Below, piece after piece: positions 17,088 through 24,949 of a DNA stretch of 64,000 bases (the stretch's first letter is position 1; the number at the start of each line of letters is the position of its first letter). A program made the position numbers and the translations under genes. The notes beneath the pieces were generated by a model. The model searched no databases, was not told the origin of the DNA, and was given only the letters and a program-made list of their open reading frames with translations. Source of the stretch: Flavobacterium soli DSM 19725 (GTDB lineage: Bacteria > Bacteroidota > Bacteroidia > Flavobacteriales > Flavobacteriaceae); contig NZ_AUGO01000002.1 of NCBI RefSeq assembly GCF_000422705.1, positions 310,001 to 374,000 of the forward strand, written 5' to 3'.

Positions 17088-17099
17088 GTAGGGTTTTTT
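17088..17099 (+). promoter_or_regulatory. Candidate ECF-sigma promoter motif before the repeat lipoprotein
   Basis: Plus strand reads GTAGGGTTTTTT, with its core ending 51 bases before the ATG at 17144. It is the same motif and nearly the same spacing as at the sigma gene (46) and fecR (42). Confidence 0.5.
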
Positions 17100-17143
17100 A
17101 GGAAGCAATTGTTTTACTATCAAACCAATAAATTTTTATAATT

Positions 17144-18355
17144 ATGAAAATGACCAAAAAATTACATTTGTTCCTTATAACAGGAATTGTAGCTGTTCTT
17201 TTCGCTTCTTGTCAAACTGAAGAAGCTGAGATTGTTGATAATACAGGAGAAACTCTGACCGCGGCAGCACCTTTAACCAATCTATTAAGTCGTGTAGCCA
17301 TGTCAGATGCCACAAGCGACAATATTATTGACAGCACGGATTGTTTTAAAGTAAAACTTCCGGTAGAAGTAATAGTAAACGATCAGCAAGTTTTGGTAAA
17401 TTCCGAAGAAGATTTTGCAGCAATTGAAGCAATTTTTTATGCAACACCAACCCAAAACAGTACAGTTGATTTTGTTTTTCCAATCACGGTTATCTATCCT
17501 GATTATTCTGAAGTAATCGTAAACAGTCAAACCGAGTTTGAAGCTCTTCAGTATGGATGCACGGCAACTGGGCCTGGGCCAGTTTTTGAGGAGCCTGTTA
17601 GTTGTTTTACAATAGTTTATCCTATAACGATTAGTGGTTATGCTAGTGCGGTTCAACAAGCCGAAACCTATACCATTAATAGTGACGAAGAGTTGTTCTT
17701 GTTTTTGTTAAATCTTTCTGCAACAGAATATTATGCGATTAATTATCCAGTTTCGTTTGTAAATGGAGAAGGCGAAACAGTATCAATCAATAGCAACAGC
17801 GAATGTGAACAAGCTATATTAGCTGCAATTGATTTTTGTTTTGAAGACGAAGATTTTTGCCAAGGAAGCGATGTAGTCTTTAACAACTTGTATGATAGTG
17901 TAGCTAATATTGAAGGTGTAATGGAAAGTACTGTTTGGAGTGCTGTAACACATGAATATACTTTTTCTACCAGTACACCTCAAACATTATGTACGATAGG
18001 TTATTTCTCGCCAACAATTGATGGTGGTTACATGATGGAAGTATTAAAAGAAGACGGTACAGTTCTTTACTCAGCTTATCACACTTTTGAAGCAGAACAA
18101 TTGACGCATATCTCAATCACGCCAGTAAATCTTGAAGCCAATCAAAAATACATTGTAAGAAGAAGAAATCCATCAACAACTGGAGGAGGTTTGTGTAAAG
18201 TTGTTTCAAGAGTGGAAGGGTTAGAGCCAATCTTGCCAGCCACTAGTAATGGTCTAACCATCCATAGTTCAAAATATTATGGAGGAGGTACAGGAAGTGA
18301 GGATCCGAATCTTTTCATGATTCCTTTCATAACTGTTGGATTTTCTCAAAATTAA
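17144..18355 (+). CDS. Repeat lipoprotein divergent from the ECF sigma operon
   Basis: A 403-residue lipoprotein (lipobox LFASC, Cys 23). The N-terminal half holds four copies of a unit of about 30-37 residues: an aromatic strand, then P-[VI]-x-[VIF], then a polar turn, then [VI]NSxxEx. They start at about residues 67 (CFKVKLPVEVIV), 109 (DFVFPITVIY), 154 (CFTIVYPITISG) and 196 (YYAINYPVSFVN). Each ends with an INS/VNS-E motif and a short helix. The C-terminal half (about 245-403) is a beta-sandwich-like region with DGGYMMEVLKEDGTVLYSAY and NQKYIVRRR. The function is unknown. Divergence from the sigma gene and the shared motif suggest it is the main target, a surface protein made when the receptor senses its ligand. 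Confidence 0.75.
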   Translation: MKMTKKLHLFLITGIVAVLFASCQTEEAEIVDNTGETLTAAAPLTNLLSRVAMSDATSDNIIDSTDCFKVKLPVEVIVNDQQVLVNSEEDFAAIEAIFYATPTQNSTVDFVFPITVIYPDYSEVIVNSQTEFEALQYGCTATGPGPVFEEPVSCFTIVYPITISGYASAVQQAETYTINSDEELFLFLLNLSATEYYAINYPVSFVNGEGETVSINSNSECEQAILAAIDFCFEDEDFCQGSDVVFNNLYDSVANIEGVMESTVWSAVTHEYTFSTSTPQTLCTIGYFSPTIDGGYMMEVLKEDGTVLYSAYHTFEAEQLTHISITPVNLEANQKYIVRRRNPSTTGGGLCKVVSRVEGLEPILPATSNGLTIHSSKYYGGGTGSEDPNLFMIPFITVGFSQN

Positions 18356-18396
18356 TTTTTAGGCAGTTTTTTACATATAGTTTTTGTTAATTGGAA

Positions 18397-18429
18397 AATA
18401 CCAGTCTTTCGAGGCTGGTATTTTTTTTG
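18397..18429 (+). terminator. Intrinsic terminator after the repeat lipoprotein
   Basis: The arms AATACCAG (18397-18404) and CTGGTATT (18415-18422) form a hairpin followed by a T-run, about 40 bases past the stop. Confidence 0.75.
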
Positions 18430-18490
18430 TTTGTTAATGGCATGAAAAAGTTGTTCTCTGGTATAAAAATAAAATTTTGTAAACGGTTAT

Positions 18491-18502
18491 GTTAGGGTTT
18501 TT
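18491..18502 (+). promoter_or_regulatory. Weak copy of the GTAGGGTTTTT motif before the lectin gene
   Basis: The sequence GTTAGGGTTTTT resembles the sites near the sigma operon but has an extra T and stands 88 bases before the ATG at 18585. It may place the secreted lectin gene under the same sigma factor. Confidence 0.3.
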
Positions 18503-18584
18503 GTCAAGTAGACTTCTTTATAGATAAGCATGCAATCTTTTTATTAAAAGGCTACTGCATGTATAACTTTTAATAATTAAAATT

Positions 18585-19424
18585 ATGAACAAAAATTTAC
18601 TTTTTGTAATAGCGTCATTAGCTATTTTTGGTTCCAATCATAAAATAGCTGCACAATGTGCAGATGGATATGTATTTGAGTTTAATGGAAAATCCTATGA
18701 AATTGTTTCTCAAAATAAAACCTGGGTTGCTGCTGCAGCTTGTGCTGTAGCAAAAGGCGGATATTTAGCAGAAATTAATAATGCAGCAGAACAAGCAGCA
18801 GTTTTTTCAGCAATAACAAATCTCAATATTGATCCAGCAAACACAGCGTCTTCAGATGGTTTTTCATCCTATGTTTGGCTAGGAGGGAATGACATTGCAA
18901 GTGAAGGTAATTGGGTATGGAATGGTGATAACAATGCAGTAACGACTCCATTTTGGATCGGAACAGCATCTGGAACTTTAGTAGCAGGACAATATGCTAA
19001 TTGGGGTTTCGAACCCGATAATTGGCTTGGAGCTGGGCCAGCTGGTCAAGATGCGTTAGGAATGTCAATTATTAATTGGCAAAACGGTGTTGCTGGAAAA
19101 TGGAACGACATCAGCCATAACAATTCCTTGTACTACATAATTGAGTATAATTCACTCCTTGATCTTACTACAATAGATAAGAATACTTTGATAGGTATTC
19201 ATCCAAATCCTGTTCAAGATAATATTTCTCTATACAATAATAGTGGTTCAAAAATCGAAAAAATAGTTTTTGTAAATTCTATTGGACAAGAAATAAAAAT
19301 CTTTCAAACAGAAAATGCTATTACTCAAAATTATGATGTAAGTAATTTTCAAGCAGGAGTTTATTTTTTGCAAATCCATTTGGAAGAAGGAACCATTTTG
19401 ACTAAAAAGATTATAAAAAAATAA
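18585..19424 (+). CDS. Secreted C-type-lectin-like protein with T9SS sorting domain
   Basis: A 279-residue protein: signal peptide (to about IAAQ, residue 24), then a C-type lectin fold (about residues 25-187) with YEIVSQNKTWVAAAACAVAK, GGYLAEINNAAEQAAVFS, VWLGGNDIASEGNWVW and the closing WNDISHNNSLYYIIEYN. The last 80 residues (IGIHPNPVQDNISLY ... YDVSNFQAGVYFLQI and LTKKIIKK) are a type A T9SS C-terminal sorting domain, so it is secreted or surface-attached through the Por system. The lectin domain probably binds carbohydrate or another surface ligand. It lies downstream of the repeat lipoprotein, after a terminator, and four bases before the ankyrin gene. Confidence 0.85.
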   Translation: MNKNLLFVIASLAIFGSNHKIAAQCADGYVFEFNGKSYEIVSQNKTWVAAAACAVAKGGYLAEINNAAEQAAVFSAITNLNIDPANTASSDGFSSYVWLGGNDIASEGNWVWNGDNNAVTTPFWIGTASGTLVAGQYANWGFEPDNWLGAGPAGQDALGMSIINWQNGVAGKWNDISHNNSLYYIIEYNSLLDLTTIDKNTLIGIHPNPVQDNISLYNNSGSKIEKIVFVNSIGQEIKIFQTENAITQNYDVSNFQAGVYFLQIHLEEGTILTKKIIKK

Positions 19425-19428
19425 AGGA

Positions 19429-19848
19429 ATGAGAGATCTTGTTTATGCTGTAGTATTCATTTTTATTTCCAAAACTGCTTTTTCTCAAAATAGCATTTTT
19501 AGCATTGCTCGAAAAAGAACTGCAGAAAGAGTCCTTCAAAATTTTGAAAATGAATCTGAAAGCGTGGACAGGGTTAATGAAGAAGGTTTAACACCTTTAA
19601 TTATAGCTTGTTGTTCAGGAAATAGCAAAGCAGCAAAATTGCTGCTAGAGAAAAAAGCAAATCCAAACATCTGTGATGCTAATGGAAATTCAGCTTTGCT
19701 CTATGCGGTTCAGTTTAAAAATCTGGAATTAGTTGAGTTGCTTCTACAATACGATGCAGATAAAAGTCAAAAAGACGATTTAGGAAAGACAGCTTTTGAG
19801 TATGCCGCTTTTTTAAATGATAAAAAAATGTTGGGCTTGTTGCAATAA
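19429..19848 (+). CDS. Exported ankyrin-repeat protein
   Basis: A 139-residue protein with a signal peptide (about residues 1-19, ending AFSQ) and three ankyrin repeats: NEEGLTPLIIACCSGNSKAA (from about residue 50), DANGNSALLYAVQFKNLELV (about 84) and DDLGKTAFEYAAFLNDKKML (about 117). Ankyrin repeats are protein-binding. Its ATG follows the lectin gene stop by four bases, so the two are cotranscribed. Small exported ankyrin proteins in Bacteroidetes often sit beside a partner enzyme; here the partner is the lectin protein. Role unknown. Confidence 0.8.
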   Translation: MRDLVYAVVFIFISKTAFSQNSIFSIARKRTAERVLQNFENESESVDRVNEEGLTPLIIACCSGNSKAAKLLLEKKANPNICDANGNSALLYAVQFKNLELVELLLQYDADKSQKDDLGKTAFEYAAFLNDKKMLGLLQ

Positions 19849-19932
19849 AAAAAAAACAGATTGTGCATTTGGATTCGAACTTTCGTTTTTCAAAATTACA
19901 GCATAGTGCTATCGAATAATCCCAATATGCAA

Positions 19933-19962
19933 TTGTCTAATTCTCTAATTAGTTTATATTTG
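19933..19962 (+). promoter_or_regulatory. Bacteroidetes-type promoter of ffh
   Basis: TTG (19933-19935), exactly 19 bases, then TATATTTG (19955-19962) fits the primary sigma consensus TTG-N19-TAnnTTTG of Bacteroidetes. The ffh ATG lies 26 bases downstream. Confidence 0.85.
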
Positions 19963-19987
19963 CACTTCAATAAAAGATACACAAATT

Positions 19988-21325
19988 ATGTTCGATAATT
20001 TAAGCGACAAGCTCGACAAAGCGTTCCATATATTAAAAGGTCACGGTAAAATTACCGAAGTAAATGTAGCCGAAACCCTAAAAGAAGTTCGTCGTGCTCT
20101 ACTTGATGCCGATGTTAACTTCAAGATTGCAAAAGATTTTACAACCAAAGTAAAAGAAAAAGCAATCGGTCAGGATGTATTGACAACGCTTCAACCTGGA
20201 CAATTGTTAGTAAAATTGGTAAAAGATGAACTGACAGAATTAATGGGTGGGGATGCTGCAGGAATCAATCTTTCTGGAAATCCATCGATTATTTTAATGT
20301 CAGGTTTGCAAGGTTCTGGAAAAACAACCTTTTCTGGAAAACTAGCTAACTATCTTAAAACAAAAAAGAACAAGAAACCACTTTTGGTAGCTTGTGATAT
20401 CTATCGTCCAGCGGCAATCAACCAGTTGCATGTTGTAGGAGACCAAGTTGGAGTTGAAGTATATTCTGAACCTGAAAATAAAAATCCAGTTCAGATTTCG
20501 CTGAATGCAATCAAATATGCAAAAGAAAATGGTTTCAATGTCGTAATTGTCGATACAGCAGGTCGTTTGGCAGTTGATGAGGAGATGATGAACGAAATTG
20601 CAAATGTTCACAAAGCCATCCAACCTCAGGAAACACTTTTCGTAGTGGATTCGATGACAGGTCAGGATGCCGTAAATACGGCAAAAGCTTTTAACGACAG
20701 ATTGAATTTTGACGGTGTGATCCTTACCAAATTAGATGGTGATACTCGTGGTGGAGCTGCAATTTCGATAAAATCAGTTGTAAACAAGCCAATCAAGTTC
20801 ATTGGTACAGGTGAGAAAATGGAAGCGATTGATGTTTTCTATCCTTCTCGTATGGCCGAACGTATTCTTGGAATGGGAGACGTTGTTTCTTTGGTTGAAA
20901 GAGCTCAAGAGCAATTTGACGAAGAAGAAGCTAGAAAATTACAAAAGAAAATTGCTAAAAACGAATTCGGTTTTGATGATTTCTTGTCTCAGATTCAACA
21001 AGTTAAGAAAATGGGTAATATGAAGGATTTGGTTGGGATGATTCCAGGTGCTTCAAAAGCGATGAAAGATGTAGAGATTGAAGATGATGCCTTCAAACAT
21101 ATTGAAGCCATCATTCACTCGATGACACCAATCGAAAGAACAAAGCCTGCCATTATTGATATGAAAAGAAAAACCAGAATCGCAAAAGGTTCGGGTACAA
21201 AAATAGAGCAGGTAAACCAACTCATGAAACAATTCGACCAAATGAGCAAAATGATGAAGATGATGCAAGGTCCAGGCGGAAAAAACCTGATGAAAATGAT
21301 GGGTGGAATGAAAGGAATGAAATAA
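19988..21325 (+). CDS. ffh: Signal recognition particle protein Ffh
   Basis: A 445-residue GTPase that, with 4.5S RNA, binds signal sequences of nascent membrane proteins and docks at FtsY. Domain order is N (residues 1-90), G (about 95-295) with the P-loop GLQGSGKTT (106-114), DTAGRL, and TKLDGDTRGGAA, then the Met-rich M domain (about 330-445) ending KMMGGMKGMK. Length is normal for the family. Its own -33/-7 promoter lies immediately upstream, and a hairpin terminator follows it. Confidence 0.97.
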   Translation: MFDNLSDKLDKAFHILKGHGKITEVNVAETLKEVRRALLDADVNFKIAKDFTTKVKEKAIGQDVLTTLQPGQLLVKLVKDELTELMGGDAAGINLSGNPSIILMSGLQGSGKTTFSGKLANYLKTKKNKKPLLVACDIYRPAAINQLHVVGDQVGVEVYSEPENKNPVQISLNAIKYAKENGFNVVIVDTAGRLAVDEEMMNEIANVHKAIQPQETLFVVDSMTGQDAVNTAKAFNDRLNFDGVILTKLDGDTRGGAAISIKSVVNKPIKFIGTGEKMEAIDVFYPSRMAERILGMGDVVSLVERAQEQFDEEEARKLQKKIAKNEFGFDDFLSQIQQVKKMGNMKDLVGMIPGASKAMKDVEIEDDAFKHIEAIIHSMTPIERTKPAIIDMKRKTRIAKGSGTKIEQVNQLMKQFDQMSKMMKMMQGPGGKNLMKMMGGMKGMK

Positions 21326-21331
21326 TTTTAG

Positions 21332-21381
21332 TTTCAGGTTTAAAGTTTCAAGTTCTTGAAAAGTTAAACCTGAAATTTTTT
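21332..21381 (+). terminator. Intrinsic terminator after ffh
   Basis: The 11-base arms TTTCAGGTTTA (21332-21342) and TAAACCTGAAA (21365-21375) are perfect inverted repeats followed by six T. They lie just after the ffh stop and before folD. Confidence 0.75.
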
Positions 21382-21446
21382 ACAATAACTACAACTATTT
21401 AAGTTTGAATCTCAACATCAGACTTTAAACCTTAAACAAAAAAATA

Positions 21447-22331
21447 ATGCAACTACTAGACGGAAAAAAAACTTCTGAAGACATTAAAATCGAGATTACT
21501 GCCGAAGTCGATTTGATGAAAAAAAACGGCGAAAAAGTACCACATCTTGCCGCAGTTATAGTGGGTAACGATGGTGCGAGTTTGACGTATGTTGGAAGTA
21601 AAGTAAAAGCCTGCGAAAGAGTAGGTTTTGAATCTACTTTAGTGAAAATGCCAAGTACAACATCTGAAACTGAATTGCTAAAAAAAATAAAGCAGCTTAA
21701 TGAAGATGACAACATTGATGGTTTCATCGTTCAGCTTCCCTTGCCTGAACAAATTGATACTCAAAAAGTATTGATGGCAATTGATCCAAGTAAGGATGTT
21801 GATGGTTTTCATCCAGAGAATTTTGGAAAAATGTCTTTGGATATGACGACTTTCATTCCTGCAACGCCTTTTGGTATTTTGGAGTTATTAGAGCGTTATG
21901 GAGTTGAAACCAAAGGAAAACACACCGTTGTTATCGGAAGAAGTCATATTGTAGGTCGTCCGATGAGTATCTTGATGGGAAGAAAAGGTTTTCCAGGAAA
22001 TTCAACAGTGACTTTGACACACAGTTACACCAAAAATATTGCTCAAATTACCACTCAGGCTGATATTATCATAACGGCATTAGGTGTTCCAAATTATTTG
22101 AAAGCCGAAATGGTAAAAGATGGAGCTGTTGTAATTGATGTTGGAATTACCCGTGTTGTTGACGATTCAGAAAAAGGATATAAAATCACTGGAGATGTTG
22201 ATTTTGAAAATGTTTCTAAAAAAGTATCTCACATCACCCCAGTTCCTGGAGGTGTTGGACCAATGACGATTGCGATGTTGTTGAAAAACACGCTTTTGGC
22301 GAGAGAACAACGAAGAGAAGCCAGAAAATAA
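21447..22331 (+). CDS. folD: Bifunctional methylene-tetrahydrofolate dehydrogenase / methenyl-tetrahydrofolate cyclohydrolase
   Basis: A 294-residue cytoplasmic enzyme interconverting 5,10-methylene-THF and 10-formyl-THF using NADP. Motifs: SLTYVGSKVKACE with the catalytic Lys, the QLPLPEQID substrate loop, VDGFHPENFG, PATPFGILELLERY and the nucleotide-binding VVIGRSHIVGRPMS; it closes with THITPVPGGVGPMTIAMLL in variant form (SHITPVPGGVGPMT). Length and motifs are standard. It is preceded by the ffh terminator and followed by a bidirectional terminator shared with the convergent gene at 22371. Confidence 0.97.
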   Translation: MQLLDGKKTSEDIKIEITAEVDLMKKNGEKVPHLAAVIVGNDGASLTYVGSKVKACERVGFESTLVKMPSTTSETELLKKIKQLNEDDNIDGFIVQLPLPEQIDTQKVLMAIDPSKDVDGFHPENFGKMSLDMTTFIPATPFGILELLERYGVETKGKHTVVIGRSHIVGRPMSILMGRKGFPGNSTVTLTHSYTKNIAQITTQADIIITALGVPNYLKAEMVKDGAVVIDVGITRVVDDSEKGYKITGDVDFENVSKKVSHITPVPGGVGPMTIAMLLKNTLLAREQRREARK

Positions 22332-22340
22332 AAATTAGAA

Positions 22341-22372
22341 AAGCCTTAAACTTTTGTTTAAGGCTTTTTTTT
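22341..22372 (+). terminator. Terminator between folD and the convergent small gene
   Basis: The arms AAGCCTTAAAC (22341-22351) and GTTTAAGGCTT (22356-22366) have a four-base loop and a T-run. A-rich sequence on the left lets it also serve the minus-strand gene, whose stop codon falls inside the T-run. Confidence 0.85.
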
Positions 22373-22817
22373 AATCCAAATATTTTAAATCGATCCAGAG
22401 TTTTCCTGATTTTGAATCAAGTAAGATTTTATAAGATTCCCATTCGGTTGTTTTTTCTCTGAAATAAAAAGTTTTGCTATTTGCTAATTCTTCGGAATTT
22501 AAATGGAATGAAGATAGCTTTTCGCTTTCAGTTACTTTTTGAAGATTATTTTTCTTAATGTATTCTTCGGTGTTTAATTCCTTATCGAGAATAAAAACCA
22601 CCTTTTTAGTTTTGCTGATGCTGTCATATTCGCATTCACTATTTTCAATTTTTGGAATATCAACCATCGCTCTCATTTCGATATTGTCGATGTTGGCCCA
22701 TTCGCAGTTTTCACTTTTATAAATGTTTTTAACAAAAGTACGAAGTCCAATAAATCCTAGACACACGATTGCAATTGTAGAACAAAGAGCGATGATAACT
22801 ATTTTTTTTGTTTTCAT
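22371..22817 (-). CDS. Hypothetical membrane-anchored protein
   Basis: A 148-residue protein with one N-terminal transmembrane helix (about residues 5-26, IVIIALCSTIAIVCLGFIGL) and a soluble, charged remainder of alternating strands (KVVFILDKELNTEEYIKKNN, then FYFREKTTEWESYKILLDSK and SGKLWIDLKYLD). Two cysteines (near residues 38 and 62) lie in the extracytoplasmic part. No family recognised. It is a single gene: its terminator is shared with folD, and the rluF gene lies upstream on the same strand with a gap of about 60 bases. Confidence 0.6.
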   Translation of the reverse strand: MKTKKIVIIALCSTIAIVCLGFIGLRTFVKNIYKSENCEWANIDNIEMRAMVDIPKIENSECEYDSISKTKKVVFILDKELNTEEYIKKNNLQKVTESEKLSSFHLNSEELANSKTFYFREKTTEWESYKILLDSKSGKLWIDLKYLD

Positions 22818-22877
22818 AAGATGATTGTTTTTGGTTCCTATGAAAACGAAATAATGTTGAAATAATTATAAATCAAT

Positions 22878-23879
22878 TTAATAATCTCCTTTTTTCTTGT
22901 AGTTCGGATCGTCTTTCTTAATAAATTCTACTTTTCGACCTGAATTTGTTTCCGAAGGTTTAGAAGCATTATCGTTATTGTTTCCTGATTCAGAACGAGC
23001 AGATTTTCCTAATATGATTCTGCTTTGCGGAGTGAAATCCTGATTTGGTCGTGTCGCCCTGGTTTCTTGACTCCGGCTTCTTGATTGCTGGATTCTTTGT
23101 TCTCTTGGCTCTTGGCTCTTGCTTCTTGTTTCTATTCTCTCCTTTGGCAAACTAGCTTCTTCGGTCTTGCTTGATGGCTCTATCAGTTGGTTAAGTTCCT
23201 TGATTTCGGCATCGGTCAAATCACGGTATCTGCCAACAGGCAAATCAAGCGAAATATTAATGATGCGGATTCTTTTCAGAGCCGTAACCTCATATCCTAA
23301 ATATTCACACATTCTTCTAATCTGTCGATTGAGTCCTTGTGTAAGAATGATTTTAAAGGTGTACTTGCTGATTTGTTCAACCTTACATTTTCTGGTAACG
23401 GTGTCCAAAATCGGAACGCCATTTGCCATTCGATCAATAAAACGGTCGGTAATTGGTCGGTTTACGGTAACGGTATATTCCTTTTCGTGATTGTTTCTTG
23501 CACGAAGGATTTTGTTTACGATATCACCATCATTGGTCATGAAAATCAAGCCTTCACTTGCTTTATCCAAGCGACCGATGGGGAAGATTCTTTCAGGATA
23601 ATTGATGTAATCTACGATGTTATCGTGAACCTCTTGGTTGGTAGTACATTCAATCCCAACAGGTTTATTAAACGCTAAATAAACAGGCTTCCGGTTGTTT
23701 TCACGGATAAGCTTTCCGTCGATTCGAATTTCATCATTTGGTGCAACTTTTGTTCCGAGTTCAGGAACGATTCCGTTTATGGTGACACGTCCTTCCTCGA
23801 TATATTTATCGGCTTCACGACGAGAACAGAACCCCGTTTCGCCGATGAATTTGTTTAAGCGTTTCAAATTTTCTTCCAT
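22878..23879 (-). CDS. rluF: 23S rRNA pseudouridine synthase, RluF type
   Basis: RsuA/RluF-family enzyme (334 residues) making pseudouridine in 23S rRNA. It has an N-terminal S4 RNA-binding domain (residues about 5-55, RLNKFIGETGFCSRREADKY) and a catalytic domain with GRLDKASEGL (catalytic Asp about 105). It follows E. coli RluF closely: TNDGDIVNKILRARNNHEKE, LTQGLNRQIRRMCEYLGYEV and RYRDLTDAEIKEL. I start it at ATG 23879 (MEENLKRL); the longer frame to 23942 begins with GTG and adds an unrelated stretch. The C-terminal tail (about residues 245-334) is low-complexity and rich in S, R, Q, E and K; part of it is encoded by a repetitive CTTGGCTCTTGG-type DNA stretch. Confidence 0.92.
   Translation of the reverse strand: MEENLKRLNKFIGETGFCSRREADKYIEEGRVTINGIVPELGTKVAPNDEIRIDGKLIRENNRKPVYLAFNKPVGIECTTNQEVHDNIVDYINYPERIFPIGRLDKASEGLIFMTNDGDIVNKILRARNNHEKEYTVTVNRPITDRFIDRMANGVPILDTVTRKCKVEQISKYTFKIILTQGLNRQIRRMCEYLGYEVTALKRIRIINISLDLPVGRYRDLTDAEIKELNQLIEPSSKTEEASLPKERIETRSKSQEPREQRIQQSRSRSQETRATRPNQDFTPQSRIILGKSARSESGNNNDNASKPSETNSGRKVEFIKKDDPNYKKKGDY
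23061..23138. repeat. Low-complexity CTTGG/CTCTTG microsatellite inside the rluF tail
   Basis: The plus strand holds repeated units such as TCTTGGCTCTTGGCTCTTGC with variants (TTCTTGATTGCTGG, TTCTTGACTCCGG). It encodes the R/S/Q/E-rich part of the RluF tail. Similar tracts are common between genes in flavobacteria; here one is read in frame. Confidence 0.6.
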
Positions 23880-24035
23880 TATGCAAAAGTATGATTTATT
23901 GGTTAGAAAAAATAGTTTAAAGTTTATAGACACGAATTGCACGAATTTTTACTAATGGATTCGTGATATTTCTACAATTTTATTTCTACAGATTTTTGAA
24001 ATGATTATTTAGGAAAAATGGATTTTTCCCTAGCC

Positions 24036-24051
24036 TCCCGAAGTTTCGGGA
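24036..24051. repeat. Short hairpin TCCCGAAGTTTCGGGA
   Basis: A 6-bp GC-rich stem (TCCCGA/TCGGGA) with an AGTT loop lies between the start of rluF and the end of the hydrolase gene. No T-run follows on the minus strand. I recall similar CCCGAAGTTTCGGG elements scattered in Bacteroidetes genomes. Confidence 0.5.
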
Positions 24052-24068
24052 CTAAAATGCCCTAACGT

Positions 24069-24914
24069 TTATGCTCCAATTAAAAAAGAGGTAATTTTTT
24101 GATACAATTCGTCGTCGTGCATGCTGTGTCCGAGTCCTTTGGTTTCGATGAAGGTGGCGTTTTTCCAAGAACTGGCAATTTTTTTTCCTTCACCGAATGC
24201 AACAATCGTATCGTCAACGTCGTGAGCGATTAGGCCTTCAATCGTCAAGCTTTTGCCAAAAATTTGTCCTGAAAATTCATCAAACTTGAATTTGAATTTT
24301 TGCAGGAAATGATTTTCGAGTAGTTGCACCATTTTGTTGTTGAGACTTAAGAGTGCTACGTAATTGGTAATCAAAGTCTTTAAATCAGATGGAGCTCCAA
24401 GTAATACCATTTTTTTGAGTTTAGTGTTTTGGTATTTGTGCTGATAATAGACACAAGCAGCTCCTCCGATTGAATGCCCGATTAGAAAATTGGGTTGGAA
24501 TTTCTGGACGGCAATGTCAATAAAAGCGGCATAAGTAGGAACGTTAAATTCCTTCCCAGCCGAAAGGCCGTGTGCTGGTGCATCGATGGCGACAATAGTG
24601 CTTCCCGTTTTTTTAAGATAGGGAAGAAGCTTTTCCCAGCGTGATGTGTTGCTTTCCCAACCATGAATAAGGAGAATTACATTTTCGTTTCCTTGCCAAT
24701 AATAGGATTCAAACTGGTTTTCGTTAAAATAAAAAGTTTCCGTTTTGGCATCTTGTAAAACTAAAGGCAAATTTTTTTTTTTCAATCTGCCAATTCTTGG
24801 TTCGCTGAACAAACGATAAGCAAGATGGGTTGCTTTTTTTGGATTAATATAACTCATCGAGTTGATGTACAACCCGATGGATTTTGTGAGTATGAAATAT
24901 TTTAGTTTTTTCAT
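24069..24914 (-). CDS. Alpha/beta hydrolase
   Basis: A 281-residue alpha/beta hydrolase fold protein. It shows the oxyanion-hole LLIHGWESNTSRW (about residues 81-93), AIDAPAHGLS, the nucleophile elbow LIGHSIGGAA (Ser about 148), a late acid near HDVDDTIVAFGEG and the catalytic His in ETKGLGHSMHDD. The substrate is unknown; family members are esterases or lipases. A strong terminator lies two bases before its ATG, ending the zinc-ribbon gene transcript, so its own expression must come from read-through or from a promoter inside the upstream gene. Confidence 0.85.
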   Translation of the reverse strand: MKKLKYFILTKSIGLYINSMSYINPKKATHLAYRLFSEPRIGRLKKKNLPLVLQDAKTETFYFNENQFESYYWQGNENVILLIHGWESNTSRWEKLLPYLKKTGSTIVAIDAPAHGLSAGKEFNVPTYAAFIDIAVQKFQPNFLIGHSIGGAACVYYQHKYQNTKLKKMVLLGAPSDLKTLITNYVALLSLNNKMVQLLENHFLQKFKFKFDEFSGQIFGKSLTIEGLIAHDVDDTIVAFGEGKKIASSWKNATFIETKGLGHSMHDDELYQKITSFLIGA

Positions 24915-24915
24915 A

Positions 24916-24941
24916 TAAAAAAACCACGCTTTTGGCGTGGT
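24916..24941 (-). terminator. Intrinsic terminator directly before the hydrolase start codon
   Basis: On the minus strand ACCACGC (24941-24935) pairs with GCGTGGT (24929-24923), followed by seven T and then ATATG, whose ATG is the hydrolase start at 24914. It terminates the nif3 / zinc-ribbon transcript. Confidence 0.85.
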
Positions 24942-24949
24942 TCGTGGTA

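Noticed and set aside
19855..19920. tRNA-like stretch on the minus strand (AGTTCGAATCC preceded by a possible anticodon loop)
   Set aside because: The T-loop resembles TTCGAAT, but the flanking bases do not form a T stem and no acceptor stem or D arm can be built, so it is not called a tRNA.
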